The notes beneath the pieces were generated by a model, which was not told where the DNA came from, did no database searches, and saw only the letters and a list, made by a program, of their open reading frames with translations. A stretch of DNA of 64,000 nt from Streptococcus parasuis (GTDB lineage Bacteria; Bacillota; Bacilli; Lactobacillales; Streptococcaceae), in NCBI RefSeq assembly GCF_021654455.1, contig NZ_AP024276.1, forward strand, positions 1,550,001 to 1,614,000, given 5' to 3'. Position 1 is the first letter of the stretch; each line of letters starts with the position of its first letter. Position numbers and translations under genes: made by a program. Shown in pieces: positions 27,478 through 36,118 of this stretch.

Positions 27478-29703
27478 CTAGACCATTTTTAAATAAAATA
27501 ATTTAGTCGAAAAGTCACCAAGCATCTCTCTCGACCAGTACTCCGCTTCACGGCCTAAATAATTTTCGTTCAATAATAGGCCAACTGTTTCCAAATCTCT
27601 CCCAAAACGAAGTATCTCAGACTGTTTTTCGTGTACTTTATAAGAAACATCAGCTTTCAAACCTCTTAATTTCAAGCGTTGATAGGTCGGATTCGGCTGG
27701 GCTAAAAGTTGAAAATGCCCAACTAAAGCCTCAGATTGATCTTGGCTCACAACCATCCATGCGACGCGGTTACTATCATTTGTTTCCAAGCGATAAAAAT
27801 TTCCCTGCATCATCAATCCTTGATAGGATTTATACTCTTTAATTTGCTGCTTGATTCCTTCTTTTTCCTCTTCGGTCAATGCCAGAGGGTTTAATTCATA
27901 ACCAAACATTCCAAAGAAGGCTACATTCTTTCTCATATCGAGAGATGTGACACGAGAGACTTGATGGTTGGGAACTGCTGAAACATGACTGCCCATACTA
28001 GACAGTGGGTAAAGCATAGATGTTCCGCTCTGAATAGCCAATCGTTCTACTGCGTCTGTATCATCACTGGTCCAAATTTGCGGACTGTAATAGAGCATAC
28101 CAGCATCAAATCGTGCTCCTCCACCCGCACAGGATTCAATCAAGATATGTGGATAATTCTTGCTTAGGCGATTATACAAATCATAGACACCCAAAATATA
28201 GCGATGAGCCAGCTCTCCCTGCTGGTCTGGCAAATAGTCAGAAGAATAGGCCTCTGATATATAGCGATTCATATCGATTTTCAGATAATCAACCCTAACT
28301 TCTTTCAAAATCGCATCCATCTGCCTATAAACCTCATCAACCACTTTGGGATTACCAAAATTGAGGACATATTGGTTTCTACCTTGTGAAATATTTTTCT
28401 GCGGATGACCAATGACCCAATCAGCATGCTCATGATATATAGGAGTATCTTCTGAAACCATCTCTGGCTCAAACCATAAACCAAATTGAAGTCCCATTGC
28501 ATGAATCTTTTGACCAAGACTGGCTAAACCATTTGGTAATTTTTCACGGCTTTCAACCCAGTTCCCCAAGGAACCCTTATCACTATTTCGATTGCCAAAC
28601 CACCCATCATCTAGGACAAATAAATCTACTCCTAGTTCCTTAGCTGCCTCTGCAATATCAAGAATCTTTTTCTCATCAAAATCAAAATAGGTTGCCTCCC
28701 AGCTATTTAAAAGAACTGGACGAGGTTTATTTTTCCAAGAACTCCGAATGAGATGCTCTCGAAAAAGATGATGAAAGGCCTGACTCATGCCTGTCAATCC
28801 ATTTTCGCTATAAACCATGACGGCTTCTGGACTAACAAACATTTCATTTGGTTTCAATTGCCACTGAAACTGAAAAGGATTGATGCCTAATTGGACTCGT
28901 AGTCGGTCATAATTATCCAATTCTATTTGGGCACGAAAATTTCCACTATAGATCAAACCAAAGCCGTAGACCTGCCCCTGACTCTCTGTCGTTTGCGGTT
29001 GGCAAATAGCAAGGAAAGGATTGTGAACATGGCTACTAGCTCCACGCGTGGAGGAAACATGTTGCACTCCCCGATGAATTTTTTCACGCGATAGGTGATT
29101 TTCACGCGCCCAAGCTCCATCTAGGTGAAGCCACTCATACTGCTCATTGGGGATGTCTAAGTTCAGACTAGCCAGTTGTTTTACAGAATACTCCTGCTGA
29201 CCACCATTTCGTAAAATAGCCTGCCGTGATATAACAGGAAAATCTCTGTAAATGGCATAGCGCAAGGTCAGATAAACATCCGAATAATCATCCTTCAGAT
29301 AAACTTCCAAAACCTGAACCTGCTCTGCTTCCCCAAAAGTTCCTGGCAGGGGCTCAAGGGCTACCTTTCCATCAAAAATCTTAAATCCTTGATAACGAAA
29401 ATGACTGATAGAGTCTCCGTCTGGATAGGTCATTTCAAGAGCTGGGTAACGAAAATCTGTCGTTCCAAAAACGGGCATCTCTTGCTTGATATGTTCTAGG
29501 GAAGTCAATAATTTCCCAGCCACCAGATTGTTTCCAGGCCGAATCTCCCGTTCTAAGAGCCAGTCGAACTGATCATAATCAGCAATCGAACCGCCATAGT
29601 ATAAATGTTCCAATATTCCTGTATCTTCCATCACCCGAAAAACATAGGAAATGTGGTCATTTTTTAAATGAAAATATAAGTCTTGTTCATGAACCCGTAT
29701 CAT
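27478..29703 (-). CDS. GH36 alpha-galactosidase
   Basis: A 741-residue cytoplasmic enzyme predicted to remove alpha-1,6-galactose from galacto-manno-oligosaccharides or raffinose-type sugars. The nucleophile Asp is in VDYLKIDMNRYI and the acid/base Asp in WTSDDTDAVERL. LFVLDDGWFGNRNSDKGSLG and GLWFEPEMVSEDT are further GH36 signatures. The N-terminal super-sandwich domain is complete. It is last in the ABC importer operon and overlaps the YesL-like gene by 17 nt. The 130-bp gap to the GntR gene holds that gene's control region. Confidence 0.95.
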   Translation of the reverse strand: MIRVHEQDLYFHLKNDHISYVFRVMEDTGILEHLYYGGSIADYDQFDWLLEREIRPGNNLVAGKLLTSLEHIKQEMPVFGTTDFRYPALEMTYPDGDSISHFRYQGFKIFDGKVALEPLPGTFGEAEQVQVLEVYLKDDYSDVYLTLRYAIYRDFPVISRQAILRNGGQQEYSVKQLASLNLDIPNEQYEWLHLDGAWARENHLSREKIHRGVQHVSSTRGASSHVHNPFLAICQPQTTESQGQVYGFGLIYSGNFRAQIELDNYDRLRVQLGINPFQFQWQLKPNEMFVSPEAVMVYSENGLTGMSQAFHHLFREHLIRSSWKNKPRPVLLNSWEATYFDFDEKKILDIAEAAKELGVDLFVLDDGWFGNRNSDKGSLGNWVESREKLPNGLASLGQKIHAMGLQFGLWFEPEMVSEDTPIYHEHADWVIGHPQKNISQGRNQYVLNFGNPKVVDEVYRQMDAILKEVRVDYLKIDMNRYISEAYSSDYLPDQQGELAHRYILGVYDLYNRLSKNYPHILIESCAGGGARFDAGMLYYSPQIWTSDDTDAVERLAIQSGTSMLYPLSSMGSHVSAVPNHQVSRVTSLDMRKNVAFFGMFGYELNPLALTEEEKEGIKQQIKEYKSYQGLMMQGNFYRLETNDSNRVAWMVVSQDQSEALVGHFQLLAQPNPTYQRLKLRGLKADVSYKVHEKQSEILRFGRDLETVGLLLNENYLGREAEYWSREMLGDFSTKLFYLKMV

Positions 29704-30280
29704 TCTTTTTTTCCTTTCTTAATTGACTGATTTTTGTAAGGACCAGACAATAAATACCCGGCATGAAAAACCAGACAAGGAGATGTTTTGTAAGGGCAAG
29801 ATAGAATAAAAGAGCTAAAATGGTGCCTAGCACAGCCACATCATTGAGATTGCGAGAAATCAAGTGCAAACTCATTGCCAAACTCTTTTTAAAATGAGGG
29901 CCAGCTACTCTTTGATAATAGGGAAGCCAAACCATCAATACTAGCCAAAACATACTTCCCACAAGAAAGCCTAGCAAGAGCTGGTCTGAATAGTTTTGGA
30001 GCAAACCAAGCCAGCTGACCAGGGATAATAGAAAAGAGAAAGTCATGAAGGAAGAAATGAGCATCTCTGAAACTTTGGATTCTTTAGAAAGATAATCCAC
30101 TTCTTCCAAACTCACATAATAGGGCTGTGAACTTTCGTATAGTGCCAAACAAGTTGCCAAGGCACCGTACCAACCGTAAACGAAACCTCTTCTCACCAAG
30201 CCCCACCAAAAATAGGTTGAGGCCTTAGCCAAGACATAGACGCCATTGATGGTTGCAATTAAACGAGATTGTTTCTCCAT
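29687..30280 (-). CDS. YesL-like (DUF624) membrane protein
   Basis: A 197-residue protein with about four or five membrane segments. DUF624/YesL proteins are regularly found beside CUT1 sugar ABC importers with MalF- and MalG-like permeases, exactly as here. Their role is not known; a chaperone or accessory function for the importer is a guess. It starts 27 nt after the second permease gene. Confidence 0.8.
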   Translation of the reverse strand: MEKQSRLIATINGVYVLAKASTYFWWGLVRRGFVYGWYGALATCLALYESSQPYYVSLEEVDYLSKESKVSEMLISSFMTFSFLLSLVSWLGLLQNYSDQLLLGFLVGSMFWLVLMVWLPYYQRVAGPHFKKSLAMSLHLISRNLNDVAVLGTILALLFYLALTKHLLVWFFMPGIYCLVLTKISQLRKEKKNDTGS

Positions 30281-30307
30281 GAGTCCTCCTTTCTATCACA
30301 TGATTGA

Positions 30308-31135
30308 CTACTTAACAGAACCAGCCACCCCATTGTAAATGTATTTTTGGAGGGACAAGAATACAATTAAAATTGGCAAGATAACAATAATAACACCCGC
30401 TAGAATAACCGGCCAGTTAGTACCATATGGCCCTTTAAAGGCGAAGAGGGCTGTTGAAATCACCTTTAAATTCCGATCTGGCATATACAAGAATGGGCTA
30501 TAGAAGTCATTATAGACACCTACACCACTGATAATCAACATGGTCACAATTGGAGCCTTTAAGTTTGGCAGAATAATTCTCCAGAAAATCCCAAAGTGAT
30601 TTGCTCCATCAAGGTAGGCTGATTCATCCAATGAAATTGAAATTTCGTCTAAATACTGCATAAAGACATAAACTGAAATCACATCCGTTCCCAAATTCAA
30701 CAAGATAACAGCCCAGATAGTGTTAAACAAGCCAAGGGAATTAATGATTTGGAAGGTTGCTACTTGACTGGTAATACCTGGAATCAGCATGGCAATCATG
30801 AAAAGACCGAGAATTACTTTCTTCAATTTAAAATCAAAGCGACTCATTGCATAGGCAAACATGGACGCCAAGGTCAACTTCCCAATCATACTAGCTACAA
30901 AAATGATCAGCGTATTTTTAAAACCTAGAAGCATCTGTCCATTGACAAAGGCTGTTTTATAGTTTGAAAAATCCCAGGTTTTTGGAAGAGCGAGGACATT
31001 GCTGCTCAGAAATTCATTGTTTGATTTAAAAGAACCAATAAACACAACCAAGATGGGCAACAGTGCAACGACTGCTCCTAGAATGAGGACAAGGTATTGG
31101 AAGACCTTGCCAATTGTCAATTTCTCTTTTCTCAT
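30308..31135 (-). CDS. Sugar ABC importer permease, MalG-like (locus A)
   Basis: A 275-residue CUT1-type permease with six membrane segments. The EAA loop, which contacts the ATPase, reads ISISLDESAYLDGANHFGIFWRI (core ESAYLDGANHFGIFW). It follows the MalF-like gene by 3 nt. The operon order is binding protein, MalF-like, MalG-like, YesL-like, alpha-galactosidase. No ATPase gene is present, so it would use a shared MsmK-type ATPase. Confidence 0.93.
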   Translation of the reverse strand: MRKEKLTIGKVFQYLVLILGAVVALLPILVVFIGSFKSNNEFLSSNVLALPKTWDFSNYKTAFVNGQMLLGFKNTLIIFVASMIGKLTLASMFAYAMSRFDFKLKKVILGLFMIAMLIPGITSQVATFQIINSLGLFNTIWAVILLNLGTDVISVYVFMQYLDEISISLDESAYLDGANHFGIFWRIILPNLKAPIVTMLIISGVGVYNDFYSPFLYMPDRNLKVISTALFAFKGPYGTNWPVILAGVIIVILPILIVFLSLQKYIYNGVAGSVK

Positions 31136-31138
31136 CGT

Positions 31139-32017
31139 TTATTTCCTTTCCTGCGTAGCATAGCGTTGCACTAAGGTCACTACTACGACAATGACCAAAA
31201 GAATAATGGCCATAGCAGAAGCCAAACCAACCTTGTTATACTTAAAGGCTGTATCGATTGTTTGAATCACGAAGGTTGTAGTGCCGTTTGAACCACCAGT
31301 CATAATGTATGGAATGTCAAATACACTCAGTGAGCCACTAACGCCAAGAATAATATTCAAAAAGATGATATTTCGGATACTTGGAAAAATAATATAGATA
31401 AACTGGTCCCAACGATTGGCACCGTCAATTTCTGCCGCTTCATAAATCTCTGGATTGATGGATTGAATGGCACCAAGGAAGACAAGGAAATTAAAGCCTG
31501 TATAGCGCCAAACAGAGGTAAAGGCAAGAGAAATATTATTAATTTCTCGATTTCCCAACCAGAGTTGAATCTGATCCCCCAAGCCTAACATCTCAAGAAC
31601 CGTATCTAAGGTTCCTCCGCCTTTGTAGAAATACAAGAAGATGAAACCAATCGCAACACCATTTAAAAGATAAGGGAAAAAGAGAATCCCCTTCCAAAAA
31701 TTAGCGAATTTTACCTTGAAAGATAAGATTGTCGCAAACAAAAGTGCAATTCCCAACTGGAAGAAAGTTGCAATAAAGTAATACAAACTAGTCTTAAAAA
31801 CCGTAAAATAAGTAGGTTTTGTTAAAATGGTCTTGTAATTGTCCAAACCGACAAAATCCGGATTGGGAGAGTACCCATTCCAATTGGTTAAACTATATTG
31901 AAACATTTTCACCAAGGGATAATAAGAAAATGTTAACAATAATAGCACAGGAATAATTGTAAACGTGAAAATCAATAAACGCTTTTCAGCCGCTTGACTC
32001 ATTTTCATCTTAAGCAT
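31139..32017 (-). CDS. Sugar ABC importer permease, MalF-like (locus A)
   Basis: A 292-residue CUT1 permease with six membrane segments and the EAA loop INPEIYEAAEIDGANRWDQF. The start at 32017 has AGGAGG 6 nt upstream. It is separated from its binding-protein gene by a 160-bp MITE-like element, which may act as an attenuator that keeps the binding protein more abundant than the permeases. Confidence 0.93.
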   Translation of the reverse strand: MLKMKMSQAAEKRLLIFTFTIIPVLLLLTFSYYPLVKMFQYSLTNWNGYSPNPDFVGLDNYKTILTKPTYFTVFKTSLYYFIATFFQLGIALLFATILSFKVKFANFWKGILFFPYLLNGVAIGFIFLYFYKGGGTLDTVLEMLGLGDQIQLWLGNREINNISLAFTSVWRYTGFNFLVFLGAIQSINPEIYEAAEIDGANRWDQFIYIIFPSIRNIIFLNIILGVSGSLSVFDIPYIMTGGSNGTTTFVIQTIDTAFKYNKVGLASAMAIILLVIVVVVTLVQRYATQERK

Positions 32018-32034
32018 AAGATCCTCCTAAAATA

Positions 32035-32194
32035 AGAACTTGTATTCACAAGTAAAGTGCTTGTATATAAGAGACAGCTTTTCGCTAATCAAGGTAATTT
32101 TTTGAGGGAATACTGACTGTATTTTGAAAAAACGAATGATAAGCAGCTGAAAAACTAGACTAAGATGGAGCGCTGAACTGTGAATACAGGTTCT
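32035..32194. mobile_element. MITE-like element, family B (copy 2)
   Basis: 160 bp bounded by inverted ends that match at 15 of 16 positions: AGAACTTGTATTCACA on the left, AGAACCTGTATTCACA read inward from the right (32178-32194). The interior shares CTGTATTTTGAAAA and the right end with the element at 7145-7326. It lies between the binding-protein and permease genes of one operon. Confidence 0.65.
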
Positions 32195-32239
32195 AAATAA
32201 TGGGCCAGTTAGAGAATTCCAACCAGCCCACCACTATTC

Positions 32240-33547
32240 TTAGTTGCCAGCAACTGCTTTAATGGCATCTGCCCAACGAGTGTTGAAATCCTTCATAATA
32301 TCTTGGTAAGTCTCAGAAGAGTTCCCTACTGCAGCATCAATGATGCGTTGTTTTTCAAGGTCAGTTGTACCAATACCCAATTCAGATTGGTTATTAATAT
32401 CGCTGAAGAGTGATTCTTTTCCTTCTGGTGCTGGATTTTCTTCAAACAATTCTACTCCAGCTTCTTTACTTGCCTGCAATGCTTCTGGATAATCTGCACC
32501 TTTTACAGTTGGGAGGCCGCCATTATCTTTGGCATAATCAGATTCGTTGACCATCCAGTCTACGAATTTGCGAGCTGCTTCTTTGTGCTCTGAATGAACG
32601 CTAATACCATAGTTATAGTCTCCACCAACTGGCATATATTGTTTGCCATCAGATGCAGTCATTGGAAAGGCTTGGAAAGTAATGTTTGATGCATTATCTG
32701 GATTTGCTTCTTGAATTTGAGGAACTGCCCAGCTACCCAAGACCATGACTGCAATCTTACCATTTGCTAAATCAACTTTTGATTGCTCCCAGTCAGTTGT
32801 TGTTGGATCTGCTTCAATCAAACCTTCTTTGGCTACATCATACAAAAGCTTATAAATAGTTCCCATTGTATCTTCTTGGTCAAATGGCGAAGTATCAGAC
32901 GTCATTTTGTTGGTAAAATCTACATCTCCTGTAGCTCCAGCACGAGTAAAGTCCCAGTTTGATAGCGTCCAACCAGCTGCGTAGTTGGTATAAAGAGGAA
33001 CTACATCATTGTTCTTTTCCTTGATGGTTTTCAAAGCTGCTAGGAAGCTTTCCGGAGTTTTAGGAAATTCTTTGATTCCAGCATCTTCAAATACCTTCAT
33101 ATTCACCACCATACCCGTAGCATTCATCTGACTCGGAATACCGTATGAAACTCCTTCAAATGAACGATCGTTCAAGCCGAGATAGGTCTTTTCTAACTCC
33201 GCCTTGTCTCCCATCGGTTCAAAGAAGGTTGCGTAATCTTGCGGTTGAATATCACCTGGAATCATTAGAACATCGCCATACTCTTTGGAATTCATACGGG
33301 TCTTCATCTGACCAGCATAGTCCGTGATGGTTTGAACTTCTACAGTGATGTCAGGATATTTCTCATTGAACTTAGCAATGTATTCATCCCATTTACCATT
33401 TCCCTCCCAGTCTGTCTTGTGGTTAATAAAAGTGATGGTTTCTTTTCCATCCTCACTTTGGCTACCTCCGCCTCCACTAGCACATCCCGCTAAAACAAGT
33501 GCAGCTGCTACTGCGGTGATACCAAATTTAAACAATGCTTTTTTCAT
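32240..33547 (-). CDS. Sugar-binding lipoprotein of the locus A importer
   Basis: A 435-residue CUT1-family extracellular binding protein. The signal peptide ends in the lipobox LAGCASGGGG, so Lgt would anchor it to the membrane. The start at 33547 (MKKALFKFG) has GGAGGAGA upstream; a longer frame is rejected. Its place next to GH36 and GH26 genes suggests (galacto)manno-oligosaccharides as ligands. It is the first gene of its operon, with a CcpA site on its promoter. Confidence 0.93.
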   Translation of the reverse strand: MKKALFKFGITAVAAALVLAGCASGGGGSQSEDGKETITFINHKTDWEGNGKWDEYIAKFNEKYPDITVEVQTITDYAGQMKTRMNSKEYGDVLMIPGDIQPQDYATFFEPMGDKAELEKTYLGLNDRSFEGVSYGIPSQMNATGMVVNMKVFEDAGIKEFPKTPESFLAALKTIKEKNNDVVPLYTNYAAGWTLSNWDFTRAGATGDVDFTNKMTSDTSPFDQEDTMGTIYKLLYDVAKEGLIEADPTTTDWEQSKVDLANGKIAVMVLGSWAVPQIQEANPDNASNITFQAFPMTASDGKQYMPVGGDYNYGISVHSEHKEAARKFVDWMVNESDYAKDNGGLPTVKGADYPEALQASKEAGVELFEENPAPEGKESLFSDINNQSELGIGTTDLEKQRIIDAAVGNSSETYQDIMKDFNTRWADAIKAVAGN

Positions 33548-33579
33548 AGATTTCTCCTCCATTATTTTTTCTTTGCATT

Positions 33580-33598
33580 TGTTTACGCTTTCATTATA
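33580..33598 (-). promoter_or_regulatory. Promoter and cre site of the locus A importer
   Basis: On the minus strand TATAAT occupies 33593-33598 and runs straight into TGAAAGCGTAAACA (33580-33593), which fits the CcpA cre consensus with one mismatch. A cre site at the transcription start is the classic position for catabolite repression. Confidence 0.7.
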
Positions 33599-33612
33599 AC
33601 ACAAGATTTTTT

Positions 33613-33648
33613 AAAAGTATATACTTTTATTTAAAAATATATACTTTT
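33613..33648. promoter_or_regulatory. Paired palindromes between manA and the importer operon
   Basis: AAAAGTATATACTTTT at 33613-33628 is a perfect 16-bp palindrome, and AAAAATATATACTTTT follows at 33633-33648. Centres are 20 bp apart, two helical turns. The first covers the expected -35 box of the importer promoter, and both lie 35-70 bp upstream of the manA -10 box at 33683-33688. They are candidate operators for a locus A regulator. Confidence 0.55.
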
Positions 33649-33724
33649 GTTAAAATTTTTTAACTTTTTGTGAAAAATCTGTTATACTTTATATAGTAGA
33701 ATTCTTATTATGAAGGAGAAAATC

Positions 33725-34666
33725 ATGGAACCCTTGTTTCTCACACCTGTAATGCACGAAAAAATTTGGGGTGGTCAACGCCTGAAAACCAACTACCACT
33801 ACGATATTCCTAGTGAAAAGACTGGTGAATGTTGGGCTATATCTGCCCACCCAAACGGCGTAACAGCTGTCTCAAATGGTCAATATAAAGGAAGAGGACT
33901 GGATGACCTCTATCAGAATGAAAAACATTTATTTGGCAATCCCACAGATAATGTCTTTCCATTATTAACCAAAATCCTTGATGCAGACGATTGGCTTAGC
34001 GTCCAAGTCCATCCCGATGATAGCTATGGCTTGGCTCACGAAGGTGAACTTGGCAAAACAGAATGTTGGTACATTTTAGAAGCCGAGGACGGGGCTGAAA
34101 TCATTTATGGCCACAATGCCCAATCCAAAGAAGAACTCCGCCAGCAAATCGAAGCTGGAGATTGGGACAAGCTGTTGACCCATGTACCCGTCAAAAAGGG
34201 TGATTTCTTCTTTGTACCAAGCGGCACCATGCACGCCATCGGTAAAGGTATCATGATACTAGAAACCCAACAATCTAGCGATACAACCTACCGTGTCTAT
34301 GACTTTGATCGCCGTGATGATACAGGAAATCTACGTGAACTACACATTGAAAAATCGATTGATGTGCTGACAATTGGTCCAGTTGCCAATTCAACACCTG
34401 CCAAGCTTAAAATCGATCATCTTGATTCGACCGTCTTAGTAGCAAATCCGTTTTTTACAGTCTATAAATGGGATATTCATCAAGAAATCAAAATGGAACA
34501 GACCGTTCCTTACCTGCTTGTCAGTGTCATCGATGGGGAAGGTGCCATCCAAGTCGGTGAAACCATCTACCCACTTCAAAAAGGAATCCACTTTATCTTA
34601 CCAGCCAATGTGACAGACTGGACCTTTACAGGACAAATGGAATTAATCGCCAGTCACGCGAACTAA
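33725..34666 (+). CDS. manA: Mannose-6-phosphate isomerase, class I
   Basis: A 313-residue zinc enzyme that converts mannose-6-phosphate to fructose-6-phosphate, the entry of mannose into glycolysis. Zinc ligands lie in SVQVHPDD and GKTECWYILE, and in the SGTMHAIGKG segment. The start at 33725 follows GAAGGAG by 6-7 nt. It is divergent from the mannan importer operon, with shared upstream palindromes, so it supplies the last step of locus A: import, cleavage, phosphorylation by the ROK kinase, isomerisation. Confidence 0.95.
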   Translation: MEPLFLTPVMHEKIWGGQRLKTNYHYDIPSEKTGECWAISAHPNGVTAVSNGQYKGRGLDDLYQNEKHLFGNPTDNVFPLLTKILDADDWLSVQVHPDDSYGLAHEGELGKTECWYILEAEDGAEIIYGHNAQSKEELRQQIEAGDWDKLLTHVPVKKGDFFFVPSGTMHAIGKGIMILETQQSSDTTYRVYDFDRRDDTGNLRELHIEKSIDVLTIGPVANSTPAKLKIDHLDSTVLVANPFFTVYKWDIHQEIKMEQTVPYLLVSVIDGEGAIQVGETIYPLQKGIHFILPANVTDWTFTGQMELIASHAN

Positions 34667-34668
34667 AA

Positions 34669-34713
34669 ATAAATGAAAACCGTTAGTATACTGCCCTAAC
34701 GGTTTTCATTTAT
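34669..34713. terminator. Two-way terminator between manA and the second GH1 gene
   Basis: An 18-bp perfect stem (arms at 34669-34686 and 34696-34713) around a 9-nt loop, AT-rich on both sides. It marks the border between loci A and B. Confidence 0.8.
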
Positions 34714-36105
34714 TTATGATAATCCATTCTGGTTCGCAATCATTTTAAACCATTGTCCGGAATTTTTAATTGTTTTTACCTGAGTATGAATATCTGTTGC
34801 AATTAAACCATATCGATTTCGATATGCATTTGACCAGGACCAACAATCAATGGGCGTCCACATATGATAGCCAAAACAATTACTTCCTTCTTCAATACCA
34901 CGGTGTAAGCATTCTAGATGATCTCGGATAAAGTCTATCCGATAGTCATCTTGTACTTGACCCTTCTCATCTAAAAAACGTTCTTCATGAGAAATACCCA
35001 TACCATTCTCTGAGACAAACCATGGAATATTATTATAATGGTCACGAATAGTGATTGCAATATCATACAGTGCTTCTGGATAAATTTCCCAACCACGATC
35101 CAAATTCATTCTACGCCCAGGTAATGCATAACTATCAAAGTATCGTTCAGGTTTCCAGTCGCCTACTGAACTTGGAGAAATAGCTGGAGCTTGAACCCGA
35201 TTTGGGTGATAGAAGTTTACCCCCAAAAAATCGATAGTATTGTCCATTAGTATTTGGTCATCACCTGGCTCCGTCTTCCAAATGACTTTATCTCTTGATA
35301 ATATGTCAACTAATTCCTCTGGAAAATGCCCATGGATGGCAGGATCAAGGAATAATTTATTATTCCACAATTCAGCAATCCGTGCTGCTTCCAAATCTGC
35401 TGGTTCTTGTGAGGCTGGATAAGTCGGAGTCAAGTTTAGAACAATTCCAATACGACCTCCTTCTTCATCAAGACCTAATTCACGATATTTTGCGATTGCA
35501 AGAGCGGACGCGAGGTTCAAGTGATATGCAACCTGAACCGCTTTCCTACCATCCACCAGCTTTGGATAGTGAAATTGTTGTAAATACTGACCTAACACAA
35601 CAACAATTGGCTCATTATGAGTTGTCCAATCCTTTACTCGATCACCATAGAGTTTGAATGCTTGTTCAGCAAAACCAACAAACAGGTCCACAACACGTCG
35701 AGATTCCCAACCTCCATATTTATGATACAACTCTGCTGGTAGATCAAAGTGATGCAATGTTACAATTGGTTTAATCCCATTTTCAATAAAACAGTCAAAC
35801 ACCTGATTATAAAACTCAACAGCATCCTGATTGACAGTATTGGTTTCCAAATCATCAATCAGACGAGTCCACTGAATAGACGTTCGAACACTATTAAGTC
35901 CAATTTCTCTCATCATTGCAATATCTTCACGGAAACTGTTGTAGAAATTTGAGGTTACATCTGGTCCAACACCTTCGTAAAAGGCTTCTGGCTCAATATC
36001 ATACCAATAATCAAAAACATTCTTGTGTTTCTTATAAAAACGTCCCTCACTTTGCGGACCTGAAGTTGCAGCCCCCCACCAAAAATTAGTTGGAAATTTT
36101 TTCAT
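34714..36105 (-). CDS. GH1 family beta-glycosidase (locus B copy)
   Basis: A 463-residue paralogue of the GH1 enzyme at 22756-24147. Catalytic Glu residues are in TTHNEPI and WFVSENGMG. The phosphate-binding Lys of LacG-type enzymes is Asn here too (SWSNAYRNRYG). Locus B context suggests a beta-glucosidase for oligosaccharides from mixed-linkage glucan. It is last in the run AraC-ROK-GH1. Codon usage is more AT-rich at third positions than in the locus A copy. Confidence 0.9.
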   Translation of the reverse strand: MKKFPTNFWWGAATSGPQSEGRFYKKHKNVFDYWYDIEPEAFYEGVGPDVTSNFYNSFREDIAMMREIGLNSVRTSIQWTRLIDDLETNTVNQDAVEFYNQVFDCFIENGIKPIVTLHHFDLPAELYHKYGGWESRRVVDLFVGFAEQAFKLYGDRVKDWTTHNEPIVVVLGQYLQQFHYPKLVDGRKAVQVAYHLNLASALAIAKYRELGLDEEGGRIGIVLNLTPTYPASQEPADLEAARIAELWNNKLFLDPAIHGHFPEELVDILSRDKVIWKTEPGDDQILMDNTIDFLGVNFYHPNRVQAPAISPSSVGDWKPERYFDSYALPGRRMNLDRGWEIYPEALYDIAITIRDHYNNIPWFVSENGMGISHEERFLDEKGQVQDDYRIDFIRDHLECLHRGIEEGSNCFGYHMWTPIDCWSWSNAYRNRYGLIATDIHTQVKTIKNSGQWFKMIANQNGLS

Positions 36106-36118
36106 TATTTACTCCTTT

